Assembly: GCA_002436065.1 (NCBI GenBank)
Contig: DIXP01000099.1
Coordinates: forward strand, 1-64,000
Reading direction: 5' to 3'
Length of the DNA: 64,000 nucleotides
DNA from: Chloroflexi bacterium UBA6077
Lineage (GTDB): Bacteria; Chloroflexota; UBA6077
The notes under the pieces were generated by a model. The model was not told the DNA's origin, searched no databases, and saw nothing but the letters and a program-made list of their open reading frames with translations. This document shows, piece after piece, positions 51,444-60,046 of the stretch (within the stretch, counting starts at the first letter, position 1; the number at the start of each line of letters is the position of its first letter). The position numbers and the translations under genes were made by a program.

Positions 51444-51469
51444 GTGAACGTGCCAGAGGACACGTTCAC
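51444..51469. repeat. REP-like hairpin, copy 2
   Basis: This copy is identical to 38561-38586 except for one base (G to A in the right arm); the same loop AGAG is kept. It lies between dppC (51532) and the SDR (51397), so it could reduce read-through from the transporter genes. Confidence 0.7.
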
Positions 51470-51531
51470 GGAGTGAGGGCGATCTGGTCTTCGCTCGAAT
51501 GTGCCCTCACCCTCTCTCAGAGGGAGAAGAG

Positions 51532-52419
51532 CTAGTTCTGATAAGGGCTAAGGGTATCGCGCGTGGAATCGCCGATGAAGTTGAAACTGAGCACGGTAAA
51601 CAGAATCATCATCCCAGGCCAGATAGCCAGCATCGGGGCCGGAAAGAAGTAGTTCTGCGCATTGCTCAGCATGTTCCCCCAGGAAGCCTCGGGTGGCTGG
51701 ACACCAACACCCAGGTAGCTCAATGCCGACTCGGTCAGGATAGCCTGCCCCACTCCAATGGTGGAGGCCACCATCATGGATGGGATTGCCGAGGGCAGCA
51801 GGTGAACCGACACCACTCGCCAGTTGCCCGCGCCAAGAGCGCGAGCCGCCGTCACGTAGTCCAGGTTAACGGTTCGCAGCACTTCAGCTCGCACCACGCG
51901 AGCGGCCGTCATCCAACTGGAGAGACCGATGGCGATGATGATGGTTGGCACGGCCGACCCGAAAACCGCCAGCACCGTCAGCAAGAAGAAGAATATCGGG
52001 ATCGACAGCATGGCGTCGGTGAGTCGCATGGTGATGGCGTCGATGATCCCTCCAAAGAAACCCGCGAGCGCCCCAAGGGTAGTCCCTAAGGTAACAGAAA
52101 GCAGCATCGCGACCACACCAATGGTTAGGGAGATGCGAGATCCGTAAAGCAGGCGCGTAAACTCGTCTCGGCCGCTCTCATCGGTGCCGAGCCAATGCTC
52201 GGCAGAGGGCGTCAGCAGAGTCTGCCCCATTTGGATTCGATTGGGATCGTAAGGGGTCAGGATCGGGGCAAAGATCGCCGCTAGGATCACGAGGATTAGG
52301 AAGGAGAAGGCCCCAACGGCGAAGGGGTTCCGGCTGAAGCGCTTCAGCACACCGGGTCGCTTTCGGATGGCTGGAGGCGCCAGGCTATCGGTCGTAGAAA
52401 TGGCTCTTACTGCTCCCAC
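51532..52419 (-). CDS. dppC: Dipeptide/oligopeptide ABC permease DppC (island 2)
   Basis: The 295-residue permease starts at GTG 52419. The N-terminal basic leader runs into FSRNPFAVGAFSFLILVILA (OppC_N). Then come GTDESGRDEFTRLLYGSRIS, transport helices, the EAA loop DYVTAARALGAGNWRVVSVHLLP and the closing LGVGVQPPEASWGNMLSNAQ. Compared with the dppC at 27307 the order and length are the same and identity is high in the C-half. It follows the dppB stop by 13 bases, as in island 1. Confidence 0.93.
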   Translation of the reverse strand: MGAVRAISTTDSLAPPAIRKRPGVLKRFSRNPFAVGAFSFLILVILAAIFAPILTPYDPNRIQMGQTLLTPSAEHWLGTDESGRDEFTRLLYGSRISLTIGVVAMLLSVTLGTTLGALAGFFGGIIDAITMRLTDAMLSIPIFFFLLTVLAVFGSAVPTIIIAIGLSSWMTAARVVRAEVLRTVNLDYVTAARALGAGNWRVVSVHLLPSAIPSMMVASTIGVGQAILTESALSYLGVGVQPPEASWGNMLSNAQNYFFPAPMLAIWPGMMILFTVLSFNFIGDSTRDTLSPYQN

Positions 52420-52432
52420 TGTTTTACCCGCC

Positions 52433-53380
52433 TTACTTGAGCTTGACCCGTGGATCTAGCACCAGGTAGCTGAGATCGGTCAGGAAGTTGGTAATCACCA
52501 CCAGGATGGATACCATCAACGTGATGCCCATCACCACGGGATAGTCCCGCTGCATGGCTGAGTCCACAGCTAGCTGCCCCATACCCGGCCAGGCAAACAC
52601 GCTCTCCGTGATGGCCACACCGCTCACCAAACGGGGTACCATCAGCGCCACCACCGTCACGATGGGGATCAGGGCGTTCCGGAGGGCATGTTGGTTCATA
52701 ACTACTCGCTCCTTCAGCCCCTTTGCCCTCGCAGTTCGGAGGTAGTCGGCATTCAGCACCTCCAGCATGCTAGAGCGGGTGTACCTGGCTATCTGAGCCA
52801 GATTGGCCGTGGCCAGCACAATAGCTGGGAGTACTAGGTGGGAGAGCCGATCCAGGATACTTGCCTGGGTCCCCAGGGTGTAGGATCCTGAGGAGGGCAG
52901 GAGATTCAGATTGACGGAGAAGAGAATGATCAGCATCAGGCCAAACCAGAAGACCGGAACAGACATCCCGAAGAAGGCGAAGCCGGTCGATAGCTGGTCG
53001 ATCAACGAGTACTGTTTCCTCGCCGAGACGATGCCTATCATCACCCCCGCTACCACCGCCAGCGCCAGTCCCGTGAGCACCAACTCCAGGGTCTCAGGAA
53101 GGCGTCGCGCGATCAGTTGGCCCACGGGTAGCCCCTGACTGTAGGAGATACCCAGGTTGCCCTTGAGCACGTAGCCTGCCCAGCGGGCATACTGCAGAGG
53201 AATCGGGTCATCCAGCCCCAGCTCCTTCCTCGCCTGCTCGATCTGGGCCTTGGTCATGTCTCCAGCCACCAGCACCGCCGGACCTCCAGGCGCCGAGTGG
53301 ATCAGGAGAAAGGTCAACATACTGACGAATACCACCAGTATCACCGACTGGAAAAGGCGACTGACAACATATCTTCCCAT
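52433..53380 (-). CDS. dppB: Dipeptide/oligopeptide ABC permease DppB (island 2)
   Basis: The 315-residue permease has exactly the length of its island 1 counterpart. It opens MGRYVVSRLFQSVILVVFVS. Next are LLIHSAPGGPAVLVAG, LGLDDPIPLQYARWAGYV, SVPVFWFGLMLIILFSVN, the EAA loop DYLRTARAKGLKERVVMNQHALR and the end YLVLDPRVKLK. It starts eight bases after the MmgE/PrpD stop. The pair with DppC at 51532 forms the second peptide channel of the window. ATPases are not encoded nearby. Confidence 0.94.
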   Translation of the reverse strand: MGRYVVSRLFQSVILVVFVSMLTFLLIHSAPGGPAVLVAGDMTKAQIEQARKELGLDDPIPLQYARWAGYVLKGNLGISYSQGLPVGQLIARRLPETLELVLTGLALAVVAGVMIGIVSARKQYSLIDQLSTGFAFFGMSVPVFWFGLMLIILFSVNLNLLPSSGSYTLGTQASILDRLSHLVLPAIVLATANLAQIARYTRSSMLEVLNADYLRTARAKGLKERVVMNQHALRNALIPIVTVVALMVPRLVSGVAITESVFAWPGMGQLAVDSAMQRDYPVVMGITLMVSILVVITNFLTDLSYLVLDPRVKLK

Positions 53381-53387
53381 AGACTCC

Positions 53388-54770
53388 CTACCTTGACTGC
53401 GCTGTCGGTATCAGTTTCTCAGTCAAACACCGCACATCCTGTAGATGCTCCAGGGACCTCACCAGTTCAAGGGTCTCGGCTGCCTGAGCTTTCCCCAGGA
53501 CAACCGCGGCACAGTCCAAGAACTTGGCTTCCAACTCATCATCGGCCATGGGGTTGGCCGCATCACCCTTCGGGACCATGGTCTCCGCCCTCAAGATACC
53601 CCCATCCCTGAGCTTCACTTCCACTCGCGCGTGTCCGCCCTTGTACGGGCCTGCTCCCTTCTCCCACTCGGCGGGCACACAATACTCGACGCGGCGCAGC
53701 AGCGACTGAAGATCGGGCCGATCCACCGTCTCCTGGAGGAAGTGTCGGAGGTTCACCTGCCCGTCCAGCAGCGCAACGGAGACGCAGTACTCCAGGCTGA
53801 ACTTGGCCGCCAGAGGGGCGGTTGGACGATGGTGGATCAGCAGCATCGGCACCATGTAAGGGACTTCCACATTAACGCATTCGATCGCCTCGTCGGTCAA
53901 TCCGCGTGGCAACTTGAGCGCCGCGTCGATCCCCCCAAAGGTGGATGCACAGCAGGGCCATGCCTTGAAGTTGACGCCGGGGCTCACCGATTCGAAGGGG
54001 CTGCCAAGGACCCTAGCCAGTTCGTCTCCATCGCGATTGAGGGCTCCGGCGAAGACATCCCAGAAGCCGAACCGGCCCTCGATGGCCACCGGGCTCGCGG
54101 TGAACCCCCTCTGCGCCAGCTCCGCCGCGAGGATACCCGATTGAGCGGCCATTCCCAGGTGGAAGGGCTTGGTCATCGTTCCGAAGTTCTGGCGCACCCC
54201 GGAAGCCATGGACACAGCAATGCCGATGGCGCAGCGCATCTTCTCGACGTCCAGCCCCAGCAGCCTTCCAACAGCGGCGGCCGCCCCGATCACCCCAAGG
54301 GTGCCCGATGGATGCCAGCCAACGTCGTAGCACTCCGAGCCGGAGAAGGTGCCCAGCTTGGCCTCCACCTCGAAGCCAACGGCAAAGGCAGACAGCACAT
54401 CCATTCCCGAGGCGCCTGTCCGCTCGCCGACAGCTATCACCGCCGGCAGGATCGGGACGCTCGGGTGGCCTGGCATAGCGTGGATGTAGTCGTCGTAGTC
54501 GAGGACGTGGGCAGCAGTACCGTTGGCGAGCGCCGCGCCCTGAGCGGTGCACCGGGTGGCTGCACTTCTCCCCCAAATAGTGCTCTCGTTCGTGCCCCCC
54601 TGGCTGAGAACCTGATCGGTCACGATCCGCGCGGCCGGTTCCAGCGACCCCGCCAGCGCCACCCCAAGGCAGTCGAGGATAGCGCGTCGAGTATTATGCA
54701 CCGCCGCCACCGGCATAGAGCGGCCATCCATTCCAACGGCAAAAGCCGCCAAAGCCTCGGTAGGTCCCAT
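53388..54770 (-). CDS. MmgE/PrpD family protein
   Basis: The 460-residue protein starts at ATG 54770, nine bases after AGGAGG; the frame back to 55103 shadows the binding-protein gene. Family features are AVHNTRRAILDCLGVALAG, GTAAHVLDYDDYIHAMPGHPS (catalytic-region Asp/His), GWHPSGTLGVIGAAAA and KPFHLGMAAQSGILAA, and later FKAWPCCASTFGGIDA. PrpD is 2-methylcitrate dehydratase and relatives include cis-aconitate decarboxylase, but this branch is often found with transporters and is uncharacterised. Linked to dppB (eight-base gap), it may dehydrate or decarboxylate an organic acid imported or released by the peptidases. Confidence 0.88.
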   Translation of the reverse strand: MGPTEALAAFAVGMDGRSMPVAAVHNTRRAILDCLGVALAGSLEPAARIVTDQVLSQGGTNESTIWGRSAATRCTAQGAALANGTAAHVLDYDDYIHAMPGHPSVPILPAVIAVGERTGASGMDVLSAFAVGFEVEAKLGTFSGSECYDVGWHPSGTLGVIGAAAAVGRLLGLDVEKMRCAIGIAVSMASGVRQNFGTMTKPFHLGMAAQSGILAAELAQRGFTASPVAIEGRFGFWDVFAGALNRDGDELARVLGSPFESVSPGVNFKAWPCCASTFGGIDAALKLPRGLTDEAIECVNVEVPYMVPMLLIHHRPTAPLAAKFSLEYCVSVALLDGQVNLRHFLQETVDRPDLQSLLRRVEYCVPAEWEKGAGPYKGGHARVEVKLRDGGILRAETMVPKGDAANPMADDELEAKFLDCAAVVLGKAQAAETLELVRSLEHLQDVRCLTEKLIPTAQSR

Positions 54771-54807
54771 GGATAGCATCCTCCTCACTATCCTGCTTAT
54801 ACGATCG

Positions 54808-54845
54808 GCATACTCGTGGGCCACGGAAAGGGCCCACGAGTATGC
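54808..54845 (-). terminator. Hairpin after the binding-protein gene at 54863
   Basis: A 15-bp perfect stem (54808-54822 with 54831-54845) and an 8-base loop begin 18 bases after the stop. No U-tract follows. It stands between the binding-protein gene and the MmgE/PrpD gene. Confidence 0.65.
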
Positions 54846-54862
54846 GTAAGCAAGTACGATGG

Positions 54863-56611
54863 TTACGCGTCCACCCACACCTTGTTGAGGTAGAGCAGAG
54901 CATCTCTGTAGTGGGTTTCCGCGAATCCCTTCACCCTCTTGTTTACCGCCTGCAGCTCGTTCGGGTGGTAGAGGAAGAGCGCGGACTGCTCCTCGGCCAG
55001 GATCTTGTAGACCTTCTGGTAGACCTCTTTCCGCTTCTCCGGCTCGAACAGCGTGAGAGCCTCGCTGAACAGCTTGTCTACCTCGGGATTGGAGTAGCCC
55101 CACTCGTTGGTCGATCCGTTCGTCTGCCAGTAGGAATGAAGGGCCGGCGTGGTGGGCATCATGTAGTAGAAGCAGACGGCCACGAACTCTTTGCTCACCC
55201 GCTCCCGCCGCATGAACTCGTTGAACTCCAGGGCATCTACTTTAGCATCGATTCCGATATCTTTGAAGTTCTGCTGGATAATCAGCGAGGTCTGCTGCCG
55301 CTCCGGCTGGCCCTGGTCCACCATGAAAGCGAAGGCGAACTTCTTGCCGTCTTTGGCGAGTATCTTGTCCGCGTCAGGCTTCAGACCGAAGTCGGACAGT
55401 ATCTGCTTCGCCTTTTCCGGGTCGTAGTCGAAAGTGGGGGCGTCCTTGACGTACCAGTCCTTGAAGGCCGGTGCGATGGGTCCATTGCTGCGCTGAGCCT
55501 TACCCTTGGCCACCTGCTCCATGATACCCTTGGTGTCGACCGCGTGGGCTAACGCCTGGCGCACCCTCTTGTCGGCGAACCAGGGGCCGAAATCCTTGTC
55601 CTTGTAGTTCATTCCGAAGAAACGGAACTCCGGCACCCCTCGCTCGATGATGTTGAGATTGGGGGTACCCTCCAGCGCCGGAAGCTGGGCCACAGTGGGG
55701 AAGGCCAGGTCCAACTCCCCGGTCTTCACCTGGGCTATCGTGGAATTGAGATCGCGAACGACCTTGAAGACCACCGAGTCCAGGTAGGGCCTGCCCTCGT
55801 GGTAGTTGTCGTTGGCCGCAAGGGTAACGTTGTTGCCCGGAATGTTCTCCACGAACTTGAAAGGGCCAGTCCCGATCGGCTTCTTGATAAAGTCCTGAGG
55901 GAACTGGCTGGGAGTGAACTGCTGACCCTCCAGCAAGTGCTTCGGGAGCATGAAGGTGAGGTATCCCAGCAGTTCGACGAGGGCCGAATAGGGCTCCTTG
56001 GTAGTCAACTTGATGGTGTGCGGATCGACAATATCGATCTTGGTAATCGGAGAGAGGTTCCCCCGCAGAATGCTGTTCACCTTCTCGTCGGCGTAGGTCA
56101 TGATGGAGTATTTGACGTCTTCGGCGGTGAAGGGCTTGCCGTCGTGCCAGGTAACCCCTTTCTTCAGGAAGAAGGTCCAGGTGAGGCCATCCTTGGACAC
56201 CTCCCACTTCTCGGCCAGGTCGGGCTGAGGCGACCAGTCGGAAGCGCTGTACCTTACCAGGCCGTTGAAGATCGACTTGTTTACCATGAGGTTCTGGATC
56301 AAGCCGATTGGCGGCCACGGATTGACGTCGGCTGTGACCGGGATCTTCAGGATTCCACCCTTCTTGGGGGTGCCGGCGGGAGCCGACGCGGGAGCGACCG
56401 TCGCGGACGCAGGGGCAGCACCAGCCGTGGTTGGTTTGGCGGCGGGCACGCTGGTAGGCGCCGCCGGCTGAGCAGGTGCCGACTGGCACCCCGCCAGCAA
56501 GGAGCCCGCTCCCAACGCGATCCCCATGCCGGAGGCCAGCTTCAGGAACTGTCGACGGTTAATTGGGCGATTGGTCTTCTCTGATCTTTGATCGCTGTCC
56601 CGTGTGTCCAT
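54863..56611 (-). CDS. Dpp/Opp-type ABC substrate-binding lipoprotein with Tat signal
   Basis: This is a 582-residue family-5 binding protein. The signal contains twin arginines (NRRQFLKLASGMGIALG) and lipobox LLAGC, so it is a Tat-exported lipoprotein, unlike the Sec-type copies in island 1. The mature part has LAEKWEVSKDGLTWTFFLKK, VTWHDGKPFTAEDVKYSIM, IGTGPFKFVENIPGNNVTLA and RVRQALAHAVDTKGIMEQV. The ending HYRDALLYLNKVWVDA is nearly the same as that of the partial gene at 63524. AGGGAG precedes the ATG. A GC-rich six-pair hairpin (56643-56663) lies upstream in the 210-base gap. Confidence 0.92.
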   Translation of the reverse strand: MDTRDSDQRSEKTNRPINRRQFLKLASGMGIALGAGSLLAGCQSAPAQPAAPTSVPAAKPTTAGAAPASATVAPASAPAGTPKKGGILKIPVTADVNPWPPIGLIQNLMVNKSIFNGLVRYSASDWSPQPDLAEKWEVSKDGLTWTFFLKKGVTWHDGKPFTAEDVKYSIMTYADEKVNSILRGNLSPITKIDIVDPHTIKLTTKEPYSALVELLGYLTFMLPKHLLEGQQFTPSQFPQDFIKKPIGTGPFKFVENIPGNNVTLAANDNYHEGRPYLDSVVFKVVRDLNSTIAQVKTGELDLAFPTVAQLPALEGTPNLNIIERGVPEFRFFGMNYKDKDFGPWFADKRVRQALAHAVDTKGIMEQVAKGKAQRSNGPIAPAFKDWYVKDAPTFDYDPEKAKQILSDFGLKPDADKILAKDGKKFAFAFMVDQGQPERQQTSLIIQQNFKDIGIDAKVDALEFNEFMRRERVSKEFVAVCFYYMMPTTPALHSYWQTNGSTNEWGYSNPEVDKLFSEALTLFEPEKRKEVYQKVYKILAEEQSALFLYHPNELQAVNKRVKGFAETHYRDALLYLNKVWVDA

Positions 56612-56821
56612 CTTTATCTCCCTTTTCTATAGTCGCCATAAGTGCGCCGTCCTTTCCGGCGCGCTAAATAGCTCCAACCCGGCTTCCATCGAATCCCTCA
56701 TTACCGAGGGACCGCAGCGCCAAAGCACACTCTCTCAATCGCCGTTGGCGGGAGAATACTTTTCGAGGCCCGTGCGTTGCTCAGGGTGTCAGGTGACGCC
56801 GCATGGAAGCAAGACTCAGGA

Positions 56822-58198
56822 CTAACGCCCCAACTCGCTCTTGGGCATCACGGCGAAGCGCTGCAACACCAGCGCGCTGTTCCGAATGCCGTTGAAAAAG
56901 GACTCGAGTGTGATGTTCTCGTTGGGCGAGTGGTTGTTCTCGTCGTGCGGCCCATAGGTAACCCATATGGCGGGCTGCTTCAGGACGTCGGTGAACAGAT
57001 AGTTCGGGCTGGAGCCGCCGAGCAATGGTTGAACCACCGGCTCGATGCCGTAAGCGTCGGCCACGGCCTTGATCATCATCCGCGACACCGGCAGATCCAG
57101 GGAGGTCTTGGAAGGCCTGGTCGCCGCTAGCTTCCGGATCGACACATCGGGAGCGTATCGCTGCACGTGGCGCTTGATCTTGGCGAAGACGTCGTCGGGG
57201 TCCATCTTGTAGCAGAGCCTCGTCTCGAGCTTGAGCACCGCTTTGGAGGGGACGGCCGACTTGGCTCCCTTGCCCGCGTAGCCGCTGGCGATGCCGGTGA
57301 TGCTGAGGGTTGGCTGGAACATGAGCTTATCGTAGTAGGAGAGCTCCTTGGGTCCATCGAACTCGGTGATGCCCAGGTTCTCCTTGAAAGCCTTTTCGTC
57401 GTAGGGCATCTTGCCCACCCACTCCCGCTCGTAGTCCGTGGGGGGTACGACGCCATCGTAGAAGCCCTCGATGGTAACCCGGCCATCAGGAAAACGCATG
57501 GTGCTGAGCAGGTCTACCAGCTTCCACGCGGGATTGGGAACGGGGCCGCCGAAGTTGCCCGAGTGAAGGTCCCGGTTTGGTCCGACGGCCTCCAGCTCCA
57601 TCTTGAGATTGCCCCGCATGCCGAAGAAGACGACCGGACGGCCAGACAGGTGGCCAGGCCCATCGGCAGCAAACATTAGGTCGGCCTTCAGGAGATCCTT
57701 GTGGCTTTCTATGAAGGCCGGCAGGTTCGGGCTGGATGACTCCTCTTCCCCTTCCAGGATTACCTTTATGTTAAGTCTGGGCAGTTGGCCCATGTCTGCT
57801 AGCATCTTGATGGCCAGGATGTGGCACAGGAACTGTCCCTTGTTGTCGCCGGCGCCCCTAGCATAGATGCGTCCATCGCGGATCGTCGGCTCGAAGGGGG
57901 GCGAGACCCAGGCTTCGTAGGGCTCAGGCGGTTGCACGTCGTAGTGGCCGTAGATCAGCAGGGTATTGGCATCCTCCCCAACGTAGCGCTCGCCGTAGAC
58001 CACCGGAAGCCCATTGGTGGAGAGAACGCGCGCAGAGATGCCGTGATCTTCCATGATGCCCTTGCACAGCTCGGCACACTCATCAACCCCAACATTCTGA
58101 GTGCTGATGGAAGGCTGTCTCAGCAAACGGAACAATACGTCCAGGAACTGCTCACGTCGCTGCTCGATAGCTCGCTCGATATCCGGACTCAGGGACAT
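56822..58198 (-). CDS. M20-family dipeptidase (CNDP/ArgE-DapE type)
   Basis: The 458-residue metallopeptidase starts at ATG 58198 (GGGAGGACC upstream). The two-zinc site is IYGHYDVQPPEPYEAW (His, Asp), RGAGDNKGQFLCH (bridging Asp), ILEGEEESSSPN (catalytic Glu, ligand Glu) and LMFAADGPG (Asp), with the last His near VTYGPHDENNHSPNENI. The dimerisation domain contains LHSGNFGGPVPNPAWKLVDLL. Such enzymes split dipeptides with broad specificity in the cytoplasm. It lies between two binding-protein genes on the same strand and so should process their cargo. Confidence 0.93.
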   Translation of the reverse strand: MSLSPDIERAIEQRREQFLDVLFRLLRQPSISTQNVGVDECAELCKGIMEDHGISARVLSTNGLPVVYGERYVGEDANTLLIYGHYDVQPPEPYEAWVSPPFEPTIRDGRIYARGAGDNKGQFLCHILAIKMLADMGQLPRLNIKVILEGEEESSSPNLPAFIESHKDLLKADLMFAADGPGHLSGRPVVFFGMRGNLKMELEAVGPNRDLHSGNFGGPVPNPAWKLVDLLSTMRFPDGRVTIEGFYDGVVPPTDYEREWVGKMPYDEKAFKENLGITEFDGPKELSYYDKLMFQPTLSITGIASGYAGKGAKSAVPSKAVLKLETRLCYKMDPDDVFAKIKRHVQRYAPDVSIRKLAATRPSKTSLDLPVSRMMIKAVADAYGIEPVVQPLLGGSSPNYLFTDVLKQPAIWVTYGPHDENNHSPNENITLESFFNGIRNSALVLQRFAVMPKSELGR

Positions 58199-58213
58199 GA
58201 TAGGTCCTCCCAA

Positions 58214-58245
58214 GGGGACACAACACCCATGGGTATTGTGTCCCC
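58214..58245 (-). terminator. Near-perfect 32-base palindrome after the binding-protein gene at 58256
   Basis: GGGGACACAA (58214-58223) pairs with 58236-58245, and the inner ACCCATGGGT extends the stem with one mismatch between. It starts 11 bases after the binding-protein stop and abuts the ribosome site of the M20 gene, so it could also control that gene's translation. Confidence 0.65.
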
Positions 58246-58255
58246 ACCTCCAAAA

Positions 58256-60004
58256 CTAACCCTCAAGCCACACCTTGTGGAGCCAAAGGGCGCAATCGCG
58301 GTAGTGGGTCTCGGGCCAGCCCTTGACCTTCTTGCTGATGGCCTGGAACTCGTGAGGATGGTACAAGAAGTTCACCGGCTGGTCATCGGCCAGGATCGTG
58401 TACAGCTTGGTGTACAACTCCTTCTGTTTGGGCTCCTCGAAGGTGCTGAGCGCCTCCTTGTACAGACTGTCGATCTCCGTGTTGCTGTAGGTCCAGTGGT
58501 TCAGGGATGACCCAGTCATCCAGTAGGTGCTTTGGTCGGGCGATGAGGGGGTCACGTACAGCCAGGAAATGGTCTCAAACTCGTTCTTTACACGATAGGC
58601 ATCGACCACCTGGTTGAACTCCGAGGGCTTCACCTCCATGCCGATGCCGATGTCCCTCATGTTCTGCTGCATGATCAGGGTGGCCTGAATCATATCCGGC
58701 TGTCCGGAGTCCGTCAGACACTCGAAGGAGAGCTTTGACCCGCCCTTCTCCATGATACCGTCGGCGCCCTTCTTGAAGCCGAGGTCGGCCAGCATCTGAC
58801 CAGCCTTGTTCGGATCGTAGTCGAAGCTTGGTGTGTCCTTGACGTACCACTTCTTCAGAGCGGGAGGTAGTGGGCCATTGCTCCGGTCGGCGTTGCCGCC
58901 CGTCACCTGCTGGATGATGCCCTTAGCATCGATGGCGTAGGCAAGGGCCTGTCGGAACTTCTTCTCGGAGAAGAAGGGACCGATCTTCGAATTCTTGTAC
59001 CAGGCGCCCAGGAAGCGGTAGTCCATGCGGCGCCGATTGACGACGGTGAGGTTAGCCGCACCTTGGAGCGCCGCCAGCTGTGAGAGGTTGGGGAAGGCCA
59101 CATCCAGTTCGCCCGTCTTCACCTGGGCCACCCTCGAGTTGCCGTCGCGGACGATCTTGAAGATGATCGAATCGAGGTAGGACCTGCCCTCGTAGTACTT
59201 TTCGTTGGCGACGACGGTCAGATGGTCGCCCGGTACATGCTCCTGGAACTTGAATGGTCCAGTGCCAATCGGCTTGTTGATGAACGCCTCGGGAAACTTG
59301 GTGGGGGTGTAATCCCCACCTTCCAGCAGGTGTTTCGGCATCATAAAGATGAGGTATGCCAGCACCTCGGGCAGCGCCGAGTTGGGAGACTTCGTCACCA
59401 TCTTGACGGTGTGAGTGTCCACGATCTCGACGTTCTCGATGGCGAGCACGTTCCCGCGGAAGGAGCTAGCGACCTTGGGGTCCTTGAACAGCTCGATAGT
59501 GAACTTGACGTCCGCCGAGGTGAAGGGCTTGCCGTCGTGCCACTCCACGCCCTTGCGGAGATAGAAGGTCCAGGTGAGACCGTCCTTGGAGACCTCCCAC
59601 TTCTCTGCCAGGTCCGGCTGGGGCGACCAGTCCTCCGCGCTGTAGCGGCAGAGGGCATTGAAGATGGTCTTGTTCACCAGCAGGTTCTGCAGCAGGCCGA
59701 TGGGTGGCCAAGGCGTGACGTTGGCATCCACAGGGAACTTGAGGGTGCCCCCGCGCTTGGCCTGGCCGGTCACAGGCGCAGGCGTCGAGGTGGGGACGCC
59801 CGCCGGAGCACCGGGGGCCGCGGTCGCCGCCTGCGGTGCTGGGGCTGAGGTCGGCTGCGCCGGAGCCGATTGACAGCCGGCCAAGGCGGATCCCGCACCG
59901 AGGGTTATCCCCAAGGCCGAGGCCAGCTTCAGGAACTGGCGGCGATCCATTGTCTTTTCCGGCTTTCCAAGCAGTTCGCAGTCCTCGTTAGACACCTGTT
60001 CCAT
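58256..60004 (-). CDS. Dpp/Opp-type ABC substrate-binding lipoprotein with Tat signal
   Basis: The 582-residue binding protein has the twin-arginine region MDRRQFLKLASALGITLG and lipobox ALAGC. Start candidates are 60004, GTG 59995 (AAAGG eight bases upstream) and ATG 59950. The core has LAEKWEVSKDGLTWTFYLRK, VEWHDGKPFTSADVKFTIEL, IGTGPFKFQEHVPGDHLTV and KFRQALAYAIDAKGIIQQV. It is a paralogue of 54863, sharing length and signal type, but the ligand region differs (NRRRMDYRFLGAWYKNSKIG). The C-terminus reads HYRDCALWLHKVWLEG. It is co-directional with the M28-like gene upstream. Confidence 0.92.
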   Translation of the reverse strand: MEQVSNEDCELLGKPEKTMDRRQFLKLASALGITLGAGSALAGCQSAPAQPTSAPAPQAATAAPGAPAGVPTSTPAPVTGQAKRGGTLKFPVDANVTPWPPIGLLQNLLVNKTIFNALCRYSAEDWSPQPDLAEKWEVSKDGLTWTFYLRKGVEWHDGKPFTSADVKFTIELFKDPKVASSFRGNVLAIENVEIVDTHTVKMVTKSPNSALPEVLAYLIFMMPKHLLEGGDYTPTKFPEAFINKPIGTGPFKFQEHVPGDHLTVVANEKYYEGRSYLDSIIFKIVRDGNSRVAQVKTGELDVAFPNLSQLAALQGAANLTVVNRRRMDYRFLGAWYKNSKIGPFFSEKKFRQALAYAIDAKGIIQQVTGGNADRSNGPLPPALKKWYVKDTPSFDYDPNKAGQMLADLGFKKGADGIMEKGGSKLSFECLTDSGQPDMIQATLIMQQNMRDIGIGMEVKPSEFNQVVDAYRVKNEFETISWLYVTPSSPDQSTYWMTGSSLNHWTYSNTEIDSLYKEALSTFEEPKQKELYTKLYTILADDQPVNFLYHPHEFQAISKKVKGWPETHYRDCALWLHKVWLEG

Positions 60005-60046
60005 CCTTTCTGGTGTAGGCGCAGCTCAATGCGGCCAGTGGACTGT

